From NCBI GenBank assembly GCA_022575985.1, contig JAKSXM010000129.1, forward strand, positions 1,883,501 through 1,947,500: a DNA stretch of 64,000 bases. Reading direction: 5' to 3'. Of the stretch, positions 22,987-34,977 are shown one piece after another. Origin of the DNA: Anagrus nilaparvatae. Taxonomy: Eukaryota; Arthropoda; Insecta; Hymenoptera; Mymaridae. Made by a program: the position numbers and the translations under genes. A model generated the notes under the pieces. It was not told the origin of the DNA and searched no databases. It was given only the letters and a program-made list of their open reading frames with translations. Every line of letters begins with the position of its first letter. Position 1 is the first letter of the stretch.

Positions 22987-23150
22987 AGACTAGCTGATTG
23001 GCCTCGTGATGCTCGGCTTAACCAAATAAAAACTCTTGTGCATTAATTTTTTTATATTTTAATCATATTTAGTTAATTATAATAAATTTACTCATACGTG
23101 ATTTAAATGCAATTTAATTTTATTTAAAAATGAATGAGAACAGAATTAAT
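22987..23150 (-). mobile_element. Helitron-like 3' terminus bordering the spacer (right)
   Basis: Mirror of 21580-21741. Read on minus it ends CAGCTAG|T. A few substitutions (CGTGATGC versus CGTTGC on the plus strand) distinguish it from the left copy. Confidence 0.5.
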
Positions 23151-23384
23151 TTTATACTTCTAAAATTAACAAAAAAATTTTATAATTCATATTAAGAAAA
23201 AGTTACATGATTATTTATAAATATTTATAACTAATGAGGTATATTTTATAACATAAATAATTATTGATAATAAATAATAATTGAAAATAAAATATAGTGA
23301 TATGCAGCTTTTTTAACAAAATTTCCAGTTTCTTTCATATTGTAGATAATTAATATTTAAATATTTTCATATTCATCACAACTG

Positions 23385-24130
23385 ATATTGTAGACAATCA
23401 ATATGAATTTTACTATAGAATGAAATTTTCATAATTTTTTATTGTTCATAAATAGGGCAGGTGATATCCATTTCACTCTATGGTGAAATTTTTTTAGCTT
23501 TTTCATAAATAAAACAGCCAGCAATATAGATTGAAAATTTTGAATTTTTTTCATAATGTAGACAGCCAATATATATTTTACTATAGAGTGAAATTTTTAT
23601 AATTTTTTATTTTTCAATTAATAGTACAGCCGATATCCATTTTACTCTATGGTGACATTTTTGGGATTTTCCATATATAAAACAACTAACAATATAGATT
23701 GAAATTTTTGCTGTTTTTTTATATTTTAGACAATCAATATGCATTTTACTCTGGAGTGAAATATTTATAATTTTTTTTTTTTCATTTATAGGACAGAAGA
23801 TGTCCATTTTACTCTATAGTGAAATTTTTTGGGTTTTTTCATATATAAAACAGTCAACAATATAGATTGAAATTTTTTCAGTTTTTTCATATTGTCGACA
23901 ATCAATATGAATTTTACTATCGAGTGAAACTTTTATAATATTTTTTATAAACTTTTATAACTTTTATAATGTTTTCATAAATAGGACAGCCGATATCTAT
24001 TATACTCTAAATATGGTGAAATTTTTGAGTTCATATATAAAACAACTAACATTATAGATTGAAATTTTTGCTGTTTTTTTATATTGCAGAGAATCAATAT
24101 TAATTTTACTCTAGAGTGAAATATTTATGA
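23385..24130 (-). repeat. ~165-bp tandem array (right arm)
   Basis: Mirror of 20600-21345, with near-identical sequence and the same number of cycles. Confidence 0.75.
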
Positions 24131-24136
24131 TTTTGG

Positions 24137-24430
24137 TTCCTCATAGAGGACCCATTGTTTTAGGTGAAATTTTAATTTCTAATTTTTTGACATATACGCA
24201 CGTTTTGAGACCTCAGGATTCTAAACAACCAGTTTTTAAAAAAATTATGTATGTGTGTGTGTGAGTGTATGTATGTATGTATGTTTGTAGCACTGTCACC
24301 GGTGATATTTCATAACCAGTATGACATTAAGACTTATTTTTTTTATAAAATTTTTTTCACCAAAAAATCTCCAGTTATTTTTTTTTTTTTTTTAATTTGG
24401 ATGTAATACCTCATTTTTATCCACGCAAGT
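24137..24430 (-). mobile_element. Truncated hairpin-ended TE copy with empty site of the 9.3-kb element
   Basis: Mirror of 20322-20592 plus 11005-11030, but continuous. The uninterrupted GGATGTAATACC at 24409-24420 is the pre-insertion site of the 9.3-kb element. It contains a GT/GTAT microsatellite. Confidence 0.7.
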
Positions 24431-24686
24431 AAATTTTTGTAGTATTTTCATATTGTAAACAGCTAATATGAACTTTACTATACAATCAAATTTTTAAAAT
24501 TTTTGTTTTTTTTATTCTTAGGACTGCCGATACCTATCTTATTTCATAATGAAATTTTTTGAGTTTTTTCATATATAAAAATAGCCGACAATATACATGG
24601 TAAATTTTTTAGTTTTTTCATATTGTATACCGCCAATATGAATTTTAGCATACAGTTAAATATTTCTATTTTTTTTTTCATTCTTA

Positions 24687-25850
24687 CCCGCTTGCCAGCG
24701 TAGCTGGCGTTAATACTGGCGTTAACTCGAGATTCAACAACGTCTTTGACAACGTTGTTTACGCTAGATTTAACGCCGGTAAATTGCATTCGTTATTTTT
24801 TTTTTTTTAATATTATAAAGAGCATAATTTTAATTCATATTTTTGGGAATATAGGATTAAATAAGGAAAAAAAATCTTTTTATTTATTTGAAAATATATA
24901 TAAACGGTTTATTGAATAATATTACATTTTTTTTTCAATTTTTCTGAACTTTAAAAAGCACATGCATTTTCGAAGGCCCTTTCTACACCAGAAAATATAA
25001 TTTTTTTTATTTGACTTCTATAAAACACTTATTTATTACAGAAATTACAGCACTATCTTAAAATTATAATGAATTCATTTAATAAAAAAATTAATGTCTT
25101 TAAAAATTATTCTATTATAATAGAAATAAATTTTAACTTACACATTTTTTCACTGATGTATCACGCCTATCACTTCTTCTTACAAACTAAAAACCGAATA
25201 TGGAGAATCTGTGGGGAATATCAGATTGAAAGGAAGTTGGGAAGACCATAATTATGCGCACTTAAAATTTTGCAGAATTTTGGAACTACAAACGACTCTA
25301 CAAACGCGCATCAACCATATTGAATTTTAGTTTGTAAGCAGAAGTAATAAAGCGTGGTGCAAGTGAAAATTATTTATTATGTATGCATTTTATTTATATT
25401 TCTAATAAAAGAATAATTTTTTAACGACAATAATTTTTTTATTAAATGATTTCATTTTAATTTTAAGTTTGTGTTGTATTAATTATCTGTAATATAATTA
25501 TTTCAGTATTTTGAAAATGCATGTGCTTTAAAGTTCATAAAAATAGTTTTAAAAAATGTAATATTTTTCAATAAACAGTTTATATATATTTTCAAATAAA
25601 TAAAAAGATTTTTTTTCCTTATTTAATCCTATATTCCCAAAAATATAAATTAAAATTATGTTTTTTATATAATATAAAAAAAAAAAAAATAAATAACGAA
25701 TTTATTTTATAGGCGTTTAATCTAGCGTCAACAACGTTGTCAACACTCATCATAATCCAACGTTTTTAACAACGTTGTCAAAGACGTTGTTAAACCTCGA
25801 GTTAACGCCAGTATTAACGCCAGCTACGCTGGCAAGCGGGTAGGACTGCT
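24687..25850. mobile_element. 1.17-kb foldback MITE (right copy)
   Basis: Intact CCCGCTTGCC ends on both sides and TA at 24685-24686 and 25851-25852. The flanks read CATTCT-TA and TA-GGACTGC, matching the empty arm repeat. Inner blocks include GAAGAAGTGATA and GGTCTTCCCAACTTCC. The open frames at 24544-24789 and 25069-25251 are AT-rich and unrecognised. Confidence 0.8.
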
Positions 25851-25852
25851 GA

Positions 25853-28800
25853 TATCTATAATATTACATCGTGAAATTTTTTTAATTTTTCATATGAATC
25901 GCCTTATGCAAGAACCCCGTATAAAATTTTTGAAAGAAGAATAAGCGTAAAAGAGAATATACAAAAATCTTACAGTTCCGTATTTAAAAACAGGTAGCTT
26001 CAAGTGCCCCTCCCCGCTTTTACGTTTTAATAGAAATACTACATAAACGATATACGTACCTGGATCTTCAAAATTTCCCTTTCTCTTTCAAAAATTTTTT
26101 ACGGGGTTCTTGCATAAGGCGATTCATATACAAAATAGCCAGAAATATAGATTGAAATTTTTGTAGTTTTTTCATATTGTAAACAGCTAATATGAATTTT
26201 ACTATACAGCTAATTTAAAAAAATTTTTATTTTTTTCATTCTTAAGACTGCCGATAACTATTTTATTCGTCTCATTTTATTTCATAGTGAAATTTTTTGA
26301 GTTTTTTCATATATAAAATAAAAGAGTTTCGGGGCAAATTAATCCTTGGAAAAAATGCTATCTTTTTTAATTTTAGCTCACGGCACAGAGTTACAACTGT
26401 TTAAAGCTAAGAAGTGCAAAATTTAAAAACTCAAAAATTGGTCATTTTTATCACTTCATATCTTAAAATGGTTTGTATTAAAATATAAAAACCAAAATGC
26501 TTTGTTTTTATTAAACGCATTTCTAAAGCCGCTTTTTTTTGTTTTTTATTTAATGTATTCATTAAAAAGAAATAGCAAAAAAAAGACTTAGAGTCCGATT
26601 TATTGAGTTACTGAGTTTATTCATTGAAATAATAGTATTGAATTTAGCAGAAACTATACTTCACTTTAATTTTTTTTTCTAAAACAATCCTGTTTTATAG
26701 AAATTTTGTAATTTCAATTGTTTTTATGCAATATTAGCATTAAATTATTAGTATTGAATTTAGAAAAATATACCCAACTTAAATGTTTTCGAATATTGTC
26801 CGGTTTTATAGAAATCTTGAAATCTCAAATATTTTTATGCAATGATAGCATTGAAATATATGTCTTAAATTTAGCAAAATGTACCCCGCTTTCGTATTTT
26901 TGTAATTTCAATTGTTTTTATGCAATATTAGCATTAAATTATTAGTATTGAATTTATCAAAATATACCCAAATTAAATGTTTTAGAATTCCGTCGTGTTT
27001 TATAGAAATGTTGTAATTTCAAATGTTTTTATGCAATGATAGCATTGAAATATCAGTATTGAACTTAGCAAAATATACCCAACTAAAATGTTTTCAAATA
27101 TTGTCCTGTTTTATAGAAATCTTGTAATTTCAAATATTTTTCTGCAATGATAGAATTGAAATATTATTATTGAATTTAACAGAAAACAGAAATTATACCC
27201 CTCTTTAATATTTTTTTCGTTAACAACTTAAGAAGATAAACTCATATTGATTGTCCACAATTTGAAAAACATCTAAAAATTTTAATTTATATATATATAT
27301 ATTGTCAGGTGTATTATAGCAGAAACTATACGCTATTCTATATATTATTTGAATAGTGTCCTCTTTTGGATGAAAGTTGGAATTTCAAATATTTTTATGC
27401 AATGATTGCATTGAAATATTTTTATTGACTTTAGCAGAAACTATACGTCATTCTAAACTTTATTCGAATAGTGTCCTGTTTTATATAAAATTGTAATTTA
27501 AAATATATTTTTGCAATGATAGCATTAAAAGTTTTTTATTGACTTTAGCAGAATCTATACGCCATTCTAAATTTTTTTCGATTAGTCGTCCTGTTTTATA
27601 TAAAAATTGTAATTTAAAATGTTTTTATGCAATGTTAGCATAGAAATATATTTATTGACAATAATATTTATAATCGACTTTTACGAGTACATTATATTAA
27701 ATGAATTTACAAATTCATCGCCCACGCTTTTTATATGCGCATGCTTATCGTCATCTCTTTTTTTATTGAGGCATACAAAGCGGCGACATTAGATGAATTT
27801 TTAAACTTATTTAAAAATTTGAATTTACGCGGGTTTTAAATGTCGGTACAGAAGGTGCGTAGCGTTTCGATCAACACTAACACATAGATCTCATCAGTGT
27901 AGCTGTTTGTGTTAGTGTATGTGATGTATAGAGCTTTGACCTAATAACGCTCTGAGTTATAACATTCAACTCGCATTTTAATAAATATATATATAAGATC
28001 ATTTCCTATATGCAGAACAGATGGCTAAGCAATGTGAGTCGTCCTCACAAGCGCTAAAATTGCCATTTGTTAACTATATAAGAAAAATAAGGACGTAATT
28101 ACATCAGCGTCTGTAGCACATACACTAACACACACAGCTACACTGATGAGATCTATGTGTTAGTGTTGATCGAAACGCTAGGTACCTTCTGTACCGACAT
28201 TTAAAACCCGCGTAAATTCAAATTTTTAAATAAGTTTAAAAATTCATCTAATGTCGCCGCTTTGTATGCCTCAATAAAAAAAGAGATGACGATAAGCATC
28301 CGCATATAAAAAGCGTGGGCGATGAATTTGTAAATTCATTTAATATCATGTACTCGTAAAAGTCGATTATAAATATTATTGTTTAAGAATTACAAACGAG
28401 TAATAAAAATTATTATCTTTCATATATTTATTGACTTTAGCAGAGGCTGTACGCCAATCTAAATTTTTTCGATTAGTCGTCCTGTTTTAAATAAAAGTTG
28501 CAACTTAAAATATTTTTGTGCAATGATTGCATTGAAATATTTTTATTGACTTTAGCAGAGACTATATGCCATTCTAAATATTTTTCGATTAGTGTCCTGT
28601 TTTATATAAAAGTTTTAATTAAAAATGTTTTTATGCAATGATTGCATTGACATATTTTTATTGACTTTAGCAGAAACTATACGCCATTATAAATTTTTTT
28701 TTAATAGTCTCCTGTTTTATAGAAAAGTTGGAATTTCAAATATTTTTATGCAATGATTGCATTGAAATATTTTTGTAATTTCAAATATTTTTATGCAATG

Positions 28801-30140
28801 ATAGCATTGAAATTTTTTTATTGACTTTAGCAGAAATTATACGCCATTCTAAATTTTTTTTTAATACTCTCCTGTTTTATAGAAAAGTTGGAATTTCAAA
28901 TATTTTTATGCAATGATAGCATTTAAATTTTTTTTTGACTTTAACAGAAACTATACGCCATTATAAATTTTTTTTAATAGTCTCCTTTTTTATAGAAAAG
29001 TTGAAATTTCAAATATTTTTATACAATGATAGCATTTAAATTTTTTTTTTGACTTTAGCAGAAATTATACGCTATTCTAAATTTTTTTAAATATTCTCCA
29101 GTTTTATACAAAATTTGTAATTATAAATATTTTTATGCGTAATTTCAAATATTTTTATGCAATGATAGCATTTAAATTTTTTTTTTCTTTAGCAGAAATT
29201 ATACGCCATTCTAAATTTTTTTTAATAGTCTCCTGTTTTATACAAAATTTGTAATTATAAATATTTTTATGCAATGATAGCATTTAAATTTTTTTTTTGA
29301 TTTTAGCTGAAAGTGTACATCATTTAAAATTTTTTTTTAATAATCATTTGGATGTCGGCAGTCCTAGTTATGAAAAAATAAATTAAAAAAAATATTTTAG
29401 ATGTCCGTAGTTCTAGTTATGAAAAAATATTTTAAAAAATAATTTGGATGTCGGCAGTCCTAGTTATGAGAAAATAAAAAAAATTTTTGGGTTAAAGTAT
29501 TGGGTTAAATGAACTTTTGAATTCAATCATTTTAGTTTCTCTACGTCCCTCTTTGAAATAATTTTATTGATGTTAGCAGAAAATATATCTCATTCTACAT
29601 TTTTTTCTAATAGTGTCCTGTTTTATACAAAAGTTGAAATTTCAAATATTTTTATGCAATGATTGCATTGAAATATTATTATTGACTATAGCAGAAACTA
29701 TACGTCATTTTACATTTTTTTATAATAGTGTCATGCTTTATACAAATGCTAGAATTTAAAATATTTTTATGTTAATATTGAAATATTTTTATTCACGTTG
29801 ACAGAAACTATACGTCATTTTAAATTATTTTAAATAACGCTCTGTTATATATAAAAATTGGGATTTCAAATATTTGAAATATTTCAAATATTCCAAAAAT
29901 AATTTGGATGTTGACAGTCGCAGTTATGAGAAAATAAGAAAAAAAATTTTTCAGATGTCGGCAGTCCTAGTTATGAAAAAATAAAAAAAAAAAATTTTTT
30001 AGATGTCGGCAGTCCTAGTTATGAAAAAATAAAAAAAAAAATTTTTTTAGATTTCGGCAGTCCTAGTTATGAGAAAATAAAAAAAAAAAATTTTTTAGAT
30101 GTCGGCAGTCCTAGTTATGAGAAAATAAAAAAAAAAAAAA
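25853..30140. repeat. ~110-bp satellite and flanks (right arm)
   Basis: Mirror of 5561-9582, with satellite units from about 26600 to 29900. Then comes a run of six to seven GATGTCGGCAGTCCTAGTTATGA-type short units (29345-30120), more numerous here than in the left arm. The 75-aa frame at 26718 is satellite. Confidence 0.75.
27659..28381. mobile_element. Foldback element inside the satellite (right copy)
   Basis: Same structure as 6940-7656 (inverted repeats from CAATAATATT-ATAATCGAC). A few substitutions and small indels separate the two copies. Confidence 0.65.
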
Positions 30141-30157
30141 TAAAATAAAATGGTTAT
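30141..30157 (+). repeat. 17-bp direct repeat at left edge of the tRNA array
   Basis: TAAAATAAAATGGTTAT here and, perfectly, at 34961-34977. The left palindrome arm has the single uninterrupted version near 5535-5552 (complement). The array thus sits between two copies of its target. Confidence 0.75.
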
Positions 30158-30474
30158 TTTTTATGAATTTATCGTTCGAATTGATGAAATTAATTAATTT
30201 TAAGGCTTTAACGATGATTAACCGAACAAATGAAATCAATTTTTGATTTATTTAACTCAACACTGATAGGTGTACGAATTAATCGTATCTTTTTTTATTA
30301 AACCTAACATGTAGTATTTAGTTAACGATTTTTTCAAATCATTATATCAAATATTAATTTTTTTAAAAATTTTAATTTTCAAGAAATTAAATTTTTAATT
30401 TATAGAAAGATGTTAGATTGAACTGCTGATCTTAAAAAAAGCAGAAAAAATTTTTTATTTGAGATAAAAAAACG

Positions 30475-30548
30475 GGCCCTGGGAGGGATTTGAACCCACG
30501 ATCTCCAGTTCTGTACACTGGTGTTTTAACCAACTAGACTACCAGGGG
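30475..30548 (-). tRNA. tRNA-like gene, anticodon ACA (array copy 1)
   Basis: The 74-nt cloverleaf has: 6 of 7 acceptor pairs (C1-C72 mismatch); D arm GTCT/AAAC with one mismatch; a perfect 5-bp anticodon stem CCAGT/ACTGG; loop GTACAGA with U33, anticodon ACA and purine 37; T arm GTGGG/CCCTC with one T-T mismatch; loop TTCAAAT. The internal promoter boxes are intact (A box TAGTCTAGTTGG, B box GGTTCAAATCC), and a run of seven T follows three bases after the discriminator, as for a Pol III terminator. ACA would pair with Cys UGU, but this anticodon is very rare. The mismatches mean it could be a transcribed pseudo-tRNA. Isotype by identity elements not determined. Confidence 0.7.
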
Positions 30549-30945
30549 GACCGCAGATTCTCAGCCTCCAGGAACGCTTTGTTATCTCAAATACAGCTGT
30601 TACGCATCCAAGCTGAATTTATAATTATTTTTTATGAATTTATCGTTCGAATTGATGAAATTAATTAATTTTAAGGCTTTAACGATGATTAACCGAACAA
30701 ATGAAATCAATTTTTGATTTATTTAACTCAACACTGATAGGTGTACGAATTAATCGTATCTTTTTTTATTAAACCTAACATGTAGTATTTAGTTAACGAT
30801 TTTTTCAAATCATTATATCAAATATTAATTTTTTTAAAAATTTTAATTTTCAAGAAATTAAATTTTTAATTTATAGAAAGATGTTAGATTGAACTGCTGA
30901 TCTTAAAAAAAGCAGAAAAAATTTTTTATTTGAGATAAAAAAACG

Positions 30946-31019
30946 GGCCCTGGGAGGGATTTGAACCCACGATCTCCAGTTCTGTACACTGGTGTTTTAA
31001 CCAACTAGACTACCAGGGG
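30946..31019 (-). tRNA. tRNA-like gene, anticodon ACA (array copy 2)
   Basis: Appears identical to copy 1 in the gene, the T-run terminator and the flanking 12-bp inverted repeats; lies 471 bp from it. Confidence 0.7.
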
Positions 31020-31416
31020 GACCGCAGATTCTCAGCCTCCAGGAACGCTTTGTTATCTCAAATACAGCTGTTACGCATCCAAGCTGAATTTATAATTATT
31101 TTTTATGAATTTATCGTTCGAATTGATGAAATTAATTAATTTTAAGGCTTTAACGATGATTAACCGAACAAATGAAATCAATTTTTGATTTATTTAACTC
31201 AACACTGATAGGTGTACGAATTAATCGTATCTTTTTTTATTAAACCTAACATGTAGTATTTAGTTAACGATTTTTTCAAATCATTATATCAAATATTAAT
31301 TTTTTTAAAAATTTTAATTTTCAAGAAATTAAATTTTTAATTTATAGAAAGATGTTAGATTGAACTGCTGATCTTAAAAAAAGCAGAAAAAATTTTTTAT
31401 TTGAGATAAAAAAACG

Positions 31417-31490
31417 GGCCCTGGGAGGGATTTGAACCCACGATCTCCAGTTCTGTACACTGGTGTTTTAACCAACTAGACTACCAGGGG
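31417..31490 (-). tRNA. tRNA-like gene, anticodon ACA (array copy 3)
   Basis: Appears identical to copy 1, including A box, B box and terminator. Confidence 0.7.
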
Positions 31491-31887
31491 GACCGCAGAT
31501 TCTCAGCCTCCAGGAACGCTTTGTTATCTCAAATACAGCTGTTACGCATCCAAGCTGAATTTATAATTATTTTTTATGAATTTATCGTTCGAATTGATGA
31601 AATTAATTAATTTTAAGGCTTTAACGATGATTAACCGAACAAATGAAATCAATTTTTGATTTATTTAACTCAACACTGATAGGTGTACGAATTAATCGTA
31701 TCTTTTTTTATTAAACCTAACATGTAGTATTTAGTTAACGATTTTTTCAAATCATTATATCAAATATTAATTTTTTTAAAAATTTTAATTTTCAAGAAAT
31801 TAAATTTTTAATTTATAGAAAGATGTTAGATTGAACTGCTGATCTTAAAAAAAGCAGAAAAAATTTTTTATTTGAGATAAAAAAACG

Positions 31888-31961
31888 GGCCCTGGGAGGG
31901 ATTTGAACCCACGATCTCCAGTTCTGTACACTGGTGTTTTAACCAACTAGACTACCAGGGG
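31888..31961 (-). tRNA. tRNA-like gene, anticodon ACA (array copy 4)
   Basis: Appears identical to copy 1, including A box, B box and terminator. Confidence 0.7.
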
Positions 31962-32358
31962 GACCGCAGATTCTCAGCCTCCAGGAACGCTTTGTTATCT
32001 CAAATACAGCTGTTACGCATCCAAGCTGAATTTATAATTATTTTTTATGAATTTATCGTTCGAATTGATGAAATTAATTAATTTTAAGGCTTTAACGATG
32101 ATTAACCGAACAAATGAAATCAATTTTTGATTTATTTAACTCAACACTGATAGGTGTACGAATTAATCGTATCTTTTTTTATTAAACCTAACATGTAGTA
32201 TTTAGTTAACGATTTTTTCAAATCATTATATCAAATATTAATTTTTTTAAAAATTTTAATTTTCAAGAAATTAAATTTTTAATTTATAGAAAGATGTTAG
32301 ATTGAACTGCTGATCTTAAAAAAAGCAGAAAAAATTTTTTATTTGAGATAAAAAAACG

Positions 32359-32432
32359 GGCCCTGGGAGGGATTTGAACCCACGATCTCCAGTTCTGTAC
32401 ACTGGTGTTTTAACCAACTAGACTACCAGGGG
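32359..32432 (-). tRNA. tRNA-like gene, anticodon ACA (array copy 5)
   Basis: Appears identical to copy 1. It is the last complete minus-strand copy before the orientation switch at 32749-32750. Confidence 0.7.
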
Positions 32433-32751
32433 GACCGCAGATTCTCAGCCTCCAGGAACGCTTTGTTATCTCAAATACAGCTGTTACGCATCCAAGCTGA
32501 ATTTATAATTATTTTTTATGAATTTATCGTTCGAATTGATGAAATTAATTAATTTTAAGGCTTTAACGATGATTAACCGAACAAATGAAATCAATTTTTG
32601 ATTTATTTAACTCAACACTGATAGGTGTACGAATTAATCGTATCTTTTTTTATTAAACCTAACATGTAGTATTTAGTTAACGATTTTTTCAAATCATTAT
32701 ATCAAATATTAATTTTTTTAAAAATTTTAATTTTCAAGAAATTAAATTTTT

Positions 32752-32793
32752 GTACAGAACTGGAGATCGTGGGTTCAAATCCCTCCCAGGGCC
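32752..32793 (+). pseudogene. 3' half of the tRNA-like gene
   Basis: Begins at the anticodon loop (GTACAGA) and keeps the T arm, B box and terminator. The 5' half is missing at the head-to-head junction. Confidence 0.8.
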
Positions 32794-33191
32794 CGTTTTT
32801 TTTATCTCAAATAAAAAATTTTTTCTGTTTTTTTTAAGATCAGCAGTTCAATCTAACATCTTTCTATAAATTAAAAATTTAATTTCTTGAAAATTAAAAT
32901 TTTTAAAAAAATTAATATTTGATATAATGATTTGAAAAAATCGTTAACTAAATACTACATGTTAGGTTTAATAAAAAAAGATACGATTAATTCGTACACC
33001 TATCAGTGTTGAGTTAAATAAATCAAAAATTGATTTCATTTGTTCGGTTAATCATCGTTAAAGCCTTAAAATTAATTAATTTCATCAATTCGAACGATAA
33101 ATTCATAAAAAATAATTATAAATTCAGCTTGGATGCGTAACAGCTGTATTTGAGATAACAAAGCGTTCCTGGAGGCTGAGAATCTGCGGTC

Positions 33192-33265
33192 CCCCTGGTA
33201 GTCTAGTTGGTTAAAACACCAGTGTACAGAACTGGAGATCGTGGGTTCAAATCCCTCCCAGGGCC
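33192..33265 (+). tRNA. tRNA-like gene, anticodon ACA (array copy 6)
   Basis: Appears identical to copy 1 but on the plus strand. The T7 run follows at 33268. Confidence 0.7.
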
Positions 33266-33662
33266 CGTTTTTTTATCTCAAATAAAAAATTTTTTCTGCT
33301 TTTTTTAAGATCAGCAGTTCAATCTAACATCTTTCTATAAATTAAAAATTTAATTTCTTGAAAATTAAAATTTTTAAAAAAATTAATATTTGATATAATG
33401 ATTTGAAAAAATCGTTAACTAAATACTACATGTTAGGTTTAATAAAAAAAGATACGATTAATTCGTACACCTATCAGTGTTGAGTTAAATAAATCAAAAA
33501 TTGATTTCATTTGTTCGGTTAATCATCGTTAAAGCCTTAAAATTAATTAATTTCATCAATTCGAACGATAAATTCATAAAAAATAATTATAAATTCAGCT
33601 TGGATGCGTAACAGCTGTATTTGAGATAACAAAGCGTTCCTGGAGGCTGAGAATCTGCGGTC

Positions 33663-33736
33663 CCCCTGGTAGTCTAGTTGGTTAAAACACCAGTGTACAG
33701 AACTGGAGATCGTGGGTTCAAATCCCTCCCAGGGCC
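33663..33736 (+). tRNA. tRNA-like gene, anticodon ACA (array copy 7)
   Basis: Appears identical to copy 6, 471 bp downstream. Confidence 0.7.
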
Positions 33737-34133
33737 CGTTTTTTTATCTCAAATAAAAAATTTTTTCTGCTTTTTTTAAGATCAGCAGTTCAATCTAACA
33801 TCTTTCTATAAATTAAAAATTTAATTTCTTGAAAATTAAAATTTTTAAAAAAATTAATATTTGATATAATGATTTGAAAAAATCGTTAACTAAATACTAC
33901 ATGTTAGGTTTAATAAAAAAAGATACGATTAATTCGTACACCTATCAGTGTTGAGTTAAATAAATCAAAAATTGATTTCATTTGTTCGGTTAATCATCGT
34001 TAAAGCCTTAAAATTAATTAATTTCATCAATTCGAACGATAAATTCATAAAAAATAATTATAAATTCAGCTTGGATGCGTAACAGCTGTATTTGAGATAA
34101 CAAAGCGTTCCTGGAGGCTGAGAATCTGCGGTC

Positions 34134-34207
34134 CCCCTGGTAGTCTAGTTGGTTAAAACACCAGTGTACAGAACTGGAGATCGTGGGTTCAAATCCCTCC
34201 CAGGGCC
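34134..34207 (+). tRNA. tRNA-like gene, anticodon ACA (array copy 8)
   Basis: Appears identical to copy 6, 471 bp downstream. Confidence 0.7.
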
Positions 34208-34604
34208 CGTTTTTTTATCTCAAATAAAAAATTTTTTCTGCTTTTTTTAAGATCAGCAGTTCAATCTAACATCTTTCTATAAATTAAAAATTTAATTTCT
34301 TGAAAATTAAAATTTTTAAAAAAATTAATATTTGATATAATGATTTGAAAAAATCGTTAACTAAATACTACATGTTAGGTTTAATAAAAAAAGATACGAT
34401 TAATTCGTACACCTATCAGTGTTGAGTTAAATAAATCAAAAATTGATTTCATTTGTTCGGTTAATCATCGTTAAAGCCTTAAAATTAATTAATTTCATCA
34501 ATTCGAACGATAAATTCATAAAAAATAATTATAAATTCAGCTTGGATGCGTAACAGCTGTATTTGAGATAACAAAGCGTTCCTGGAGGCTGAGAATCTGC
34601 GGTC

Positions 34605-34678
34605 CCCCTGATAGTCTAGTTGGTTAAAACACCAGTATACAGAACTGGAGATCGTGGGTTCAAATCCCTCCCAGGGCC
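34605..34678 (+). tRNA. tRNA-like gene, anticodon ACA, variant (array copy 9)
   Basis: Two G-to-A changes: position 7 (breaking the last acceptor pair) and position 32 of the anticodon loop (ATACAGA). The anticodon is still ACA. It is the outermost and therefore perhaps the oldest or least homogenised copy. Confidence 0.6.
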
Positions 34679-34960
34679 CGTTTTTTTATCTCAAATAAAA
34701 AATTTTTTCTGCTTTTTTTAAGATCAGCAGTTCAATCTAACATCTTTCTATAAATTAAAAATTTAATTTCTTGAAAATTAAAATTTTTAAAAAAATTAAT
34801 ATTTGATATAATGATTTGAAAAAATCGTTAACTAAATACTACATGTTAGGTTTAATAAAAAAAGATACGATTAATTCGTACACCTATCAGTGTTGAGTTA
34901 AATAAATCAAAAATTGATTTCATTTGTTCGGTTAATCATCGTTAAAGCCTTAAAATTAAT

Positions 34961-34977
34961 TAAAATAAAATGGTTAT
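34961..34977 (+). repeat. 17-bp direct repeat at right edge of the tRNA array
   Basis: Perfect match to 30141-30157. After it the palindrome arm resumes without loss. Confidence 0.75.

Larger units (their letters stand above)
30158..32749 (-). repeat. 471-bp tRNA-containing tandem units, minus-oriented block
   Basis: Unit landmarks (TTTATGAATTTATCGTTCGA) recur at 30160, 30631, 31102, 31573, 32044 and 32515, a spacing of exactly 471. Units appear identical or nearly so. The first five hold a tRNA-like gene on the minus strand. The sixth is cut at 32749, before its tRNA, where the orientation flips. In each unit the tRNA is bracketed by perfect 12-bp inverted repeats TATTTGAGATAA and TTATCTCAAATA. 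Confidence 0.9.
32750..34960 (+). repeat. 471-bp tRNA-containing tandem units, plus-oriented block
   Basis: The block starts inside a tRNA anticodon loop at 32750 and runs in opposite orientation to the preceding block with the same 471-bp period. It ends inside a unit at 34960, next to the second 17-bp direct repeat. Four complete tRNA-like genes and one 3' half are present. The first half unit has one extra T in the terminator run, and the last complete unit has two substitutions in the tRNA. Confidence 0.9.

Noticed and set aside
30158..34960. CRISPR-like repeat array
   Set aside because: Unit length 471 bp, whole unit repeated without variable spacers, tRNA inside, eukaryotic context.
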